Origin: an uncultured bacterium
GTDB lineage: Bacteria; Patescibacteriota; Minisyncoccia; Phycocordibacterales; GWA1-40-21
Direction: 5' to 3'
DNA length: 8,266 nucleotides
NCBI GenBank assembly: GCA_903868205.1
Contig: CAIPUJ010000111.1
Span: 1 to 8,266 of the forward strand
Shown: one piece after another, positions 1-5,700 of the stretch
Layout of the letters: each line of letters begins with the position of its first letter
How positions within the stretch are numbered: the first letter of the stretch is position 1
Position numbers and translations under genes: made by a program
Notes under the pieces: generated by a model
Told to the model about the DNA's origin: nothing
The model's input: only the letters and a program-made list of their open reading frames with translations
The model's database searches: none

Positions 1-3
1 AAA

Positions 4-1218
4 ATGGCGAAAAAAATAATAAAAAAAGCAAAAATAAAAAAGGTTGTAAAATCTAAAAAACCTATCAAAAAGTCTGCAAAAAAGGTGATCGCTAAACCTG
101 TGAAGAAATCTGCACCAGTAAAGGTCCCAAGAATTTCTGCAAAATCAAAAGAGTTTGATATCAAAGCAGAAAGACTTCTTTCAAAAGGTAGAGAGAGGGG
201 ATTTGTCACTTATGATGAGATTTTGAAAGAATTTCCAAAGATTGAAGAGGACATTGTTTTCTTGGATGATCTTTATTCCAAATTTGCTACTGGAGGTATA
301 GATATTCTTGAAGTTGGAGGTATTCTTGGTTTTGATGAAGAACAAGTTAAGAAATATACATACTCAGGTAAGTCTGCAGATGCAAACTACGATTCTATAC
401 AAATATATTTAAAAGAAATTGGTCAGTATCCTCTGATTACTGCTTCAATGGAAAAAGATTTAGCAAGAAAAATTCTTGCTGGTGATATAGAAGCTAAAAA
501 TTTGCTTGCAAAAGCAAACCTTAGACTTGTTGTCTCTATCGCAAAGAAATATGTTGGAAGAAGCGCAGATCTTACTCTTCTTGATTTGATTCAAGAAGGA
601 AACCTCGGTTTGTTTAAGGCGGTAGATAAATTTGATTGGACAAAAGGCTTTAAATTCTCAACCTATGCTACTTGGTGGATTAGGCAAGCTATTACAAGAG
701 CTCTTGCAGATCAATCCAGAACAATTCGTGTCCCAGTACACATGGTAGAAACTATTGCGAAATACAAACAAGTTTACAGAAGACTTTCACAAGACTTGGG
801 TAGAGAACCTTTACCAGATGAGATTGCTATTGAAATGGATATCGAAGTTGAGAAGGTTTATATGATTGAAAAGATTGACCAAGATACTGTTTCTCTTGAA
901 GCTCCTGTGGGTGACGATGGTGATGATGGTAAATCTACTTTGGGAGACTTCGTAGCAGACGACAAAATACTTTCTCCTGATCAAGAATCTTCAAGAAGAA
1001 TTCTTTCAGATCAGGTAAAAGAAATTCTTGCGGATCTTTCTCTAAAAGAAAGAAAAATTCTTGAAATGAGACACGGGCTTGTAGACGGTATAACTCACAC
1101 TCTTGAAGAAGTAGGGAAAGAATTTGGTGTTACAAGAGAGAGAATAAGACAAATTGAAGCTAAGGCTCATGAGAAGATAAGACAACATGAGAAGATAAGT
1201 AAACTACAAAGCTACTAA
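4..1218 (+). CDS. rpoD: Housekeeping RNA polymerase sigma factor RpoD (SigA, group 1 sigma-70)
   Basis: Directs RNA polymerase core to -35/-10 promoters. Domains seen: a basic tail (about residues 1-48, 20 Lys), a region 1.1-like segment (50-115), region 1.2 (130-162, starting DSIQIYLKEIG), region 2 (165-245) with the core-binding stretch LLDLIQEGNLGLFKAVDKF and the -10 reader YATWWIRQAITRALADQ, region 3 (246-300), an acidic 3.2 finger (about 303-320) and region 4 (about 335-396) with the helix-turn-helix around GVTRERIRQIEAKA. W224/W225, Q228 and T231 align with E. coli W433/W434, Q437 and T440; H246 and E249 align with H455/E458, which contact extended -10 elements. At 404 residues it is close to SigA size and lacks the large non-conserved region of E. 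coli sigma-70. The frame stays open to the window edge (AAA precedes the ATG), so a start further upstream and the ribosome binding site cannot be judged. It is followed by a terminator at 1331. Confidence 0.95.
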   Translation: MAKKIIKKAKIKKVVKSKKPIKKSAKKVIAKPVKKSAPVKVPRISAKSKEFDIKAERLLSKGRERGFVTYDEILKEFPKIEEDIVFLDDLYSKFATGGIDILEVGGILGFDEEQVKKYTYSGKSADANYDSIQIYLKEIGQYPLITASMEKDLARKILAGDIEAKNLLAKANLRLVVSIAKKYVGRSADLTLLDLIQEGNLGLFKAVDKFDWTKGFKFSTYATWWIRQAITRALADQSRTIRVPVHMVETIAKYKQVYRRLSQDLGREPLPDEIAIEMDIEVEKVYMIEKIDQDTVSLEAPVGDDGDDGKSTLGDFVADDKILSPDQESSRRILSDQVKEILADLSLKERKILEMRHGLVDGITHTLEEVGKEFGVTRERIRQIEAKAHEKIRQHEKISKLQSY

Positions 1219-1246
1219 AAAGTAGAAAGTTTATAAAGTAGAAAGT
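1219..1246. repeat. 12-bp direct repeat just after rpoD
   Basis: The 12-mer AAAGTAGAAAGT occurs at 1219-1230 and again at 1235-1246 (period 16). The first copy also pairs with the end of the rpoD coding region (CTACT 1212-1216 with AGTAG 1221-1225). Probably a local duplication in the 3' untranslated region; no function is evident. Confidence 0.55.
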
Positions 1247-1250
1247 AATA

Positions 1251-1314
1251 AAAAAGTCCGAGGTCTCTCCTTGAGGAGGAGTCTGCGACGGGAAAAGGTG
1301 AGTCCTCGGACTTT
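1251..1314 (-). ncRNA. Hairpin-closed structured element, candidate small RNA (possibly a minus-strand transcript)
   Basis: An 11-bp perfect stem, AAAGTCCGAGG (1253-1263) with CCTCGGACTTT (1304-1314), closes a 40-nt apical region. That region holds a smaller hairpin (CTCC 1267-1270, loop TTGA, GGAG 1275-1278) and a G/A-rich remainder. On the plus strand the stem is followed only by TTTCC, a poor terminator tail. On the minus strand it is followed by TTTTTTATTA, a good one. A minus-strand -10 (TATGAT, complement of 1318-1323) with a weak -35 (TTAAAT, 18-nt spacer) would start an RNA at about 1311, giving a roughly 65-nt transcript whose ends pair. The hairpin is certain from the sequence; the strand and the status as an independent RNA are inference. 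It matches no RNA family I recognise. It could instead be part of the rpoD 3' end. Confidence 0.35.
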
Positions 1315-1330
1315 CCTATCATAACAGGGC

Positions 1331-1360
1331 AAAAAACCAAGATTTAACCTTGGTTTTTTT
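1331..1360 (+). terminator. Intrinsic terminator of rpoD
   Basis: An 11-bp perfect stem, AAAAAACCAAG (1331-1341) with CTTGGTTTTTT (1349-1359), a 7-nt loop (ATTTAAC) and a T-run of seven at 1354-1360. The A-run on the other side gives a T-run on the minus strand, so it could work in both directions. It lies 112 nt after the rpoD stop, so the rpoD message would carry the 1251-1314 hairpin in its 3' end. Confidence 0.85.
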
Positions 1361-1409
1361 GTACTTCTTATATTTTAAGCCATATTTTATATAATTTGGT
1401 GTTTTATAC

Positions 1410-1438
1410 TTGACAAGTAGACTAAAAGGGTGTATACT
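1410..1438 (+). promoter_or_regulatory. Near-consensus sigma-70 promoter of the small membrane protein gene
   Basis: TTGACA (1410-1415), a 17-nt spacer and TATACT (1433-1438): a perfect -35 and a 5-of-6 -10 at optimal spacing. The expected start of transcription is about 1445, leaving a leader of about 65 nt before the preferred start codon at 1509. This is the strongest promoter by sequence in the window. Confidence 0.85.
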
Positions 1439-1453
1439 GTTATATATGAGATT

Positions 1454-1508
1454 AGGGAGGTCCTGATCTGTGATGACACAAGGTGTTCTTTGTAAAAAGG
1501 AGTTCTTG
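1454..1508 (+). promoter_or_regulatory. Two Shine-Dalgarno sites upstream of the small membrane protein
   Basis: AGGGAGG (1454-1460) lies 9 nt before GTG 1470 and 12 nt before ATG 1473. AAGGAG (1497-1502) lies 6 nt before ATG 1509. The second has the better spacing and sits directly before the hydrophobic coding part, so 1509 is preferred. The first could start a form longer by 12 or 13 residues. Between them ACAAGG and CTTTGT can form a short hairpin with a TGTT loop. Most other genes in this window have no clear Shine-Dalgarno sequence, which makes the doubled site stand out. Confidence 0.6.
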
Positions 1509-1670
1509 ATGAAATTAATATTGGCACTTATCATTGCTGTAGGAGCAGGATATATCGAAAATGTCATAGAGAAAAAAAAGGTGCTTGGAGAACGCGAAAC
1601 CAAGTTTGCCGTTAAGTTAATCAACCTGTTTACAGGAGGAGCGATAGTAGCCATATCCTTACTTCTGTAA
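1509..1670 (+). CDS. Small two-helix membrane protein of unknown function (53 aa)
   Basis: I do not recognise the family. The protein has a first hydrophobic helix (about residues 2-20, MKLILALIIAVGAGYIENVI), a charged middle (EKKKVLGERETK, about 21-32) and a second hydrophobic stretch running to the C-terminus (about 33-53, ending GGAIVAISLLL). A helical hairpin with the basic loop in the cytoplasm is the simplest topology. It has no cysteine and no evident catalytic motif. The start at 1509 is chosen for AAGGAG at 6-nt spacing; in-frame GTG 1470 or ATG 1473 would add MTQGVLCKKEFL or one more residue. It is the only gene between a near-consensus promoter and a strong terminator, so it is transcribed alone, probably at a high rate. 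The size and topology would suit a small stress or regulatory membrane peptide, a holin-like protein or a type I toxin, but none of these is shown by the sequence. Confidence 0.65.
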   Translation: MKLILALIIAVGAGYIENVIEKKKVLGERETKFAVKLINLFTGGAIVAISLLL

Positions 1671-1674
1671 AAAC

Positions 1675-1730
1675 AAGCCCGCAAAACATGGAGAAGCTCT
1701 CCAATGTTTGGCGGGCTTTTTCTTTTGTTT
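1675..1730 (+). terminator. Long-stem intrinsic terminator of the small membrane protein gene
   Basis: AAGCCCGC (1675-1682) pairs with GCGGGCTT (1711-1718), AAACAT (1684-1689) with ATGTTT (1704-1709), and GGAGA (1690-1694) with TCTCC (1698-1702). This is about 19 bp with one A/G mismatch and one bulged A around a 3-nt AGC loop, followed by TTTTTCTTTTGTTT. The stem begins only 4 nt after the stop codon. Confidence 0.9.
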
Positions 1731-1743
1731 AATTTTTATATAA

Positions 1744-1775
1744 TCCACCAAATACGCCATGGCGTATTTGGTGGA
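1744..1775. repeat. Palindrome A of a three-palindrome array (32 bp, perfect)
   Basis: A perfect 32-bp palindrome centred between 1759 and 1760 on GCCATGGC. As RNA or a cruciform it makes a 14-bp stem with a CATG loop. It is followed by ATTTTTAAAA. It begins 13 nt after the T-rich tail of the previous terminator. No coding function is likely. Confidence 0.9.
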
Positions 1776-1779
1776 ATTT

Positions 1780-1825
1780 TTAAAATGGCCACATATACGC
1801 TATGACGTATATGTGGCCATTTTAA
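1780..1825. repeat. Palindrome B of the array (46 bp, 20-bp perfect arms)
   Basis: Arms at 1780-1799 and 1806-1825 are perfectly complementary over 20 bp (TTAAAATGGCCACATATACG and its complement) around a 6-nt centre, CTATGA. It starts 4 nt after palindrome A ends. Its core, ATACGCTATGACGTAT (1795-1810), matches the core of A in 14 of 16 positions; the two differences are transitions. Confidence 0.9.
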
Positions 1826-1829
1826 TTTA

Positions 1830-1853
1830 TGAAGCTCACCATGGTGAGCTTCA
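1830..1853. repeat. Palindrome C of the array (24 bp, perfect)
   Basis: A perfect 24-bp palindrome centred between 1841 and 1842 on ACCATGGT, beginning exactly 4 nt (TTTA) after palindrome B ends. A GG and a T-run of five follow (1854-1860), so it may act as a weak terminator on the plus strand. With A and B it fills 1744-1853 almost completely with self-complementary DNA. Confidence 0.9.
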
Positions 1854-1883
1854 GGTTTTTATGATTTGTTTAAAAATCGTCTA

Positions 1884-1892
1884 TGCTATAAT
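1884..1892 (+). promoter_or_regulatory. Upstream extended -10 promoter (P1) of the exonuclease-helicase operon
   Basis: TGCTATAAT (1884-1892) is a perfect extended -10 element (TGnTATAAT). Only weak -35 candidates lie upstream (for example TTTGTT 1865-1870, 16-nt spacer). Transcription would start near 1899, just inside the left arm of the inverted repeat at 1895-1916. The leader to the operon would be about 130 nt. Confidence 0.6.
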
Positions 1893-1894
1893 TC

Positions 1895-2028
1895 ACCCTT
1901 TAAAATTTTTGCCAATGTTTTTTAAAAGTTGATATAAAAATAGGCTTTAATTGTATTACGTTTGTTATGATATAATAGTAAGTAAGAAGTCGAAAAAACA
2001 ATTTTTATTGGCAAAAACTTTTTAGGGT
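1895..2028. repeat. 22-nt imperfect inverted repeat flanking the exonuclease promoter
   Basis: The left arm (1895-1916, ACCCT...TTTTTGCCAAT) and right arm (2007-2028, ATTGGCAAAAA...AGGGT) are complementary at 19 of 22 positions. The innermost 11 bp (1906-1916 with 2007-2017) are perfect. Outward, three more pairs follow after one mismatch. The 90-nt interval contains the P2 promoter. The right arm includes the AGGG that would serve as ribosome binding site for the gene at 2031. It may be an operator pair, an mRNA switch, or the ends of a tiny non-autonomous element. No target-site duplication is obvious. Confidence 0.7.
1968..1976 (+). promoter_or_regulatory. Downstream extended -10 promoter (P2) of the exonuclease-helicase operon
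   Basis: TGATATAAT (1968-1976) is a perfect extended -10 element in the context TTATGATATAATAG. The -35 region is weak (TTAATT 1947-1952, 18-nt spacer). Transcription would start near 1983, so this RNA would carry only the right arm of the inverted repeat and a leader of about 48 nt. The same 12-mer TTATGATATAAT occurs in the dsbA-like gene promoter on the minus strand. Confidence 0.65.
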
Positions 2029-2030
2029 AA

Positions 2031-2747
2031 ATGAATTTAAATCAACTTATATTTCTCGACACAGAAACTACAGGAAATGACATTACAAAAGATAGATTGT
2101 CTCAGGTTTGTTATAGATTTGACGGTGTTATTTCTAATGAGTATTTCAAACCACCAGTACCTATGTCGGTAAAAGCTATGAGTATTACTCATATTACAAA
2201 TAAGATGTTGGTGGATAAACCAGCCTTCCAGGGTAGTTTGATGCAAGATTCTTTGAAAGAATTACTAAAAGATAATGTTCTCGTTGCTCACAATGCGAAA
2301 TTTGATATTGGAATGCTTGAAAATGAAGGTCTAGCTGTACCCAAGTTTATTTGTACTCTTCGTGTAGCTAGATTTTTAGATTCAAATAATTTAATTCCAG
2401 AATATGGTTTACAATTTCTAAGATATTTTCTTGATCTCGACGTAGAAGGTTCAGCTCATGATGCAGAGGGAGATGTGAATGTTCTTTATGCTGTGTTTGA
2501 TAGATTATTTCAGAAAATAAAAGAGCTTGAAGGAGGTGAAGAAAAAGCTATTGAAAAAATGATTGATATTTCTAAGACCCCAACAATTTTTAATAAATTT
2601 AATTTTGGAAAGCATAAAGACAAAACAGTCGAGGAAGTTTTGAAAAATGATAGAAGATATCTTGAATGGTTACTAAATACCAAACTAGAAAACGAACAGA
2701 ACGACGAAGATTGGATATATACTTTGAAGTATTATTTAAGTAAGTAA
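2031..2747 (+). CDS. ExoX-like DEDDh 3'-5' DNA exonuclease (DnaQ superfamily)
   Basis: Expected to remove nucleotides from DNA 3' ends using two metal ions. Exo I is D10-T-E12-T-T-G near the N-terminus, Exo II is HNAKFD (D92), and Exo III is H143-D-A-E-G-D148, so all four acidic residues and the histidine of the DEDDh class are present. After a helical linker (about 155-184), a C-terminal segment (about 185-220: FNFGKHKDKTVEEV ... YLEWLL) resembles the FGKxKGK...YLEWLL module found at the end of exodeoxyribonuclease X. Total length (238 aa) is close to ExoX and short for a polymerase III epsilon with polymerase-binding tail. The start is fixed by Exo I lying only 10 residues in. The ribosome binding site is poor (AGGG, 3 nt before ATG). 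The helicase-nuclease gene follows 1 nt after the stop, which suggests joint action in DNA end processing. It could instead be a stand-alone proofreading exonuclease. Confidence 0.9.
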   Translation: MNLNQLIFLDTETTGNDITKDRLSQVCYRFDGVISNEYFKPPVPMSVKAMSITHITNKMLVDKPAFQGSLMQDSLKELLKDNVLVAHNAKFDIGMLENEGLAVPKFICTLRVARFLDSNNLIPEYGLQFLRYFLDLDVEGSAHDAEGDVNVLYAVFDRLFQKIKELEGGEEKAIEKMIDISKTPTIFNKFNFGKHKDKTVEEVLKNDRRYLEWLLNTKLENEQNDEDWIYTLKYYLSK

Positions 2748-2748
2748 T

Positions 2749-5700
2749 ATGAACTTCGAACAAAGATATAAAGAGCTTAATAAACAACAAAAACAAGCCG
2801 TTGATACTATTGATGGTCCACTTCTTGTTGTAGCTGGGCCTGGATCTGGTAAGACAGAAATCTTGAGCTTGAGAGTAGGTAAAATCCTACAAGAATCTCA
2901 GATTCTAGCTTCTAATATTCTTTGTCTTACTTTCACCGAAGCCGCATCTCTCAACATGAGGAATCGTTTAGCGAAGCTTATCGGTCAAGAAGGATATCGT
3001 GTAGCTATTCATACATTCCATAATTTCTGTGTAGAGATAATACAAAAATATCCTGAGTATTTTTATAGCGGAGCATATTTTTCTCCAGCGAATGAACTTA
3101 CCCAAATTCAGATACTACAAGAAATCTTTGAGAAACTTCCACACAAAAATCCACTAAGTTCTGTTCATCCAGAGCAAGGATTTGTATATCTGAAAGATTC
3201 TTTGTATTTAATAGGCAACTTGAAAAAAGCTGGTATTGAGCCAGATGAATTTAAGAAGATATTAAATCATAACAAAAAGCTCATACCAGAAATAAATGAG
3301 ACTATTCAGAATATTTTTACAGATAAAATATCAAAAGAAACAATAGCAAAGGCTTTCACAGGGTTAGAAAAATTAAAAAAGCTTTCAGATAAAACCACGA
3401 AAGACTTTCCTAAAATATTATTTAAAAATCTTGCCGAGACTACATATGAATCCTTAAAAAAGGCTACAGAAGATGCGGATGAGCTTGGTAAAACAAATCC
3501 ACTTACTGCATGGAAAGGAGATTTTCTTAAGAAAGATGATGAAAATAACAATGTTCTAAAAGATACTGTTTATACAGAAAAGCTTTTAGCTTTTGCCGAT
3601 ATTTATGAAAATCATAGAAAGTCTATGCTTGAAAAAGGATATTATGATTTTGATGATATGATTCTCGATTGTAAAAGTGCTTTGCAACAAAATCCTGCAC
3701 TTCGATATGAGATTCAAGAACAATATCAGTATATTCTTGTCGACGAATTTCAAGATACAAATGGAGCTCAGATGGAGCTACTTCAGCTTATTACCGATGC
3801 GCCAGTAAATGAAGGTAAGCCAAATATAATGGCTGTAGGAGATGATGATCAGGCTGTATATAAATTCCAAGGAGCAGAACTTTCTAATATTCTTAATTTC
3901 CAGAAAATCTTTAAGGATGTAAAAGTCGTGACAATGACTCAAAACTATCGTTCCACTCAAGATATTCTTGATATTGCAAGAGAAATGATTATAAAAGGTG
4001 AAGAAAGATTGGAGAATCTTTTTCCAGAAATTGAAAAAAATCTTGTCGCTTCAAATCCAAATATCAAGAAAGGAGATATTAAACATAAAGAGTTTGCGAC
4101 TAGTGCTCATGAATATCATTTCATAGCGAAGGAAATTAGAAAAAGGATTGATAACGGAGAGAATCCAGAAGAGATTGCTGTTATCGCTAGAAAACATTTC
4201 CAACTTGAAGAAATTGTCGCATATTTGAAAGGTGAAAAGATTGATGTTAGATACGAAAGAGAACAAAATGTTTTTAAGGAACCTCATATAGCTCAAATAA
4301 TTACCATATCTAAATTTCTTACTTCTCTTACAAATAAACATAAAGACGAAGCTGATGAATATTTACCAGAAATACTTAGTTTCCCATTTTGGAATTTGAA
4401 GAGGGAAGACGTATGGAAGATTTCTCTATCTGCAAGAAGAGGAGAAAATGAAAAGAATTGGATTGAGGTGATGCTAGAATCAGAAAATTCTAAAATAAAA
4501 GATGTCGCGAATTTTTTGATAGAGCTAGGTGTAAGATCTGAGAATGAACCATTGGAAAAGATACTAGATTCAATCGTTGGATCTCATATTCCACTTTCAG
4601 AAGAAAGCGAAGATTCTGATTTAGAAAATCTACCACAAATAGATGGTAATTTTGTAAGCCCTTTCAAAGGTTTCTATTTCAGTAAAGAAAAATTTGAACA
4701 TTCAAAAGCAGAATATTTGTCTTTCCTTTCTTCACTTAGAGTTTTTGTGAACGCACTCAGAGAATATAAAAGTGGTGAAGTTCTTTCTATAAAAGATCTT
4801 GTAGAATTTATAGAATTGCATGAGAAGAATGAAATCCCATTAAATGATCAAAGCCCATTTTCAAGATTAAAAGGTGCTGTAAATTTGATGACTGCACATG
4901 GGGCAAAGGGTTTAGAATTTGAGACGGTATTCGTACTTTCTTGTCAGGATGATATTTGGGCTGGTAGAGGTATGAGCTCAAAGCTCGTATTTCCCTCAAA
5001 CCTACCAATAGGGCCTTCTGGAGACACTGAAGATGACAAACTAAGGCTGTTTTACGTGGCTATAACGCGCGCCAAGAGGCACTTATACCTCACTTCGTAT
5101 CAAACGAAGGAAAATGGAAAAGAGGCCAAAAAACTGCGTTTTCTCGTGTCTGAGAAGGATGATGAAAGCCACGAAAAACAAGCCCTAAAAACTCTATATA
5201 TCCCAGAACAAGCAAGTAAAGATGAAGATGCTCCAGAGCCCCATGAAGTACTTACAGCTTCCTGGCTAGACTACAGAACTACACCTTTTATAGGTTCAGA
5301 AAAGAAGATTTTAGAGACTCTTGTGGAAGAATATAAAATGCCAGTTACTCATTTAAATAATTTTTTGAATGTAGGAAAAGGAGGACCGCAATATTTCTTG
5401 GAACAAAACTTACTTAGATTTCCACAATCAAAAACATCTTCTGGATCATATGGTACAGCGATACACAGAACTCTTGAAAAATTTATTTTATCTTTCAAAA
5501 AAGAAGGTAAACTTTCTCCTAAAAAAGAAGTTCTCGATTGGTTTATTGTCTTTCTCAAAAAAGAAAGACTTGCTCCAGAAGATTTTAAACAATACTCAGA
5601 AAGAGGACTTGAAGCACTTGAAGCTTTCTTAAACAAAAAACAAAATACCTTCAATCAAAAAGATATTGTTGAGTTTAATTTCAGAGATCAGGGTGTTATG

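Noticed and set aside
1251..1316. The minus strand reads GGAAAGTCCGAGG, recalling the GGAAAGUCCGG box of RNase P RNA.
   Set aside because: The following sequence folds back into a 60-nt hairpin and continues into rpoD. None of the other conserved RNase P blocks is present and there is no room for a 300+ nt RNA.
1446..1466. A 6-codon leader frame (ATG 1446, MRLGRS, stop) right at the predicted transcription start of the small gene.
   Set aside because: No upstream ribosome binding site is possible and no run of regulatory codons is present; chance is sufficient.
1319..1684. A 121-codon minus-strand reading frame opposite the small membrane protein.
   Set aside because: It covers a terminator, a near-consensus plus-strand promoter and the plus-strand gene, lacks a ribosome binding site and has no recognisable domain.
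1835..1850. CTCACCATGGTGAGCT resembles the Kozak-ATG start of reporter genes such as EGFP and suggested vector contamination.
   Set aside because: It is simply the centre of perfect palindrome C; no reporter coding sequence follows and the flanks are AT-rich like the rest.
1744..1853. The palindrome array as a CRISPR array.
   Set aside because: The units are palindromes of different sequence with 4-nt gaps, not identical repeats with unique spacers of about 30 nt, and no cas gene is nearby.
1759..1932. A 57-codon plus-strand reading frame starting at ATG 1759 and running through the palindromes (begins MAYLVEFLKW).
   Set aside because: No ribosome binding site, the ATG is the centre of a palindrome, and the frame runs across three perfect hairpins and the P1 promoter. 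The palindromic structure explains the sequence better than coding.
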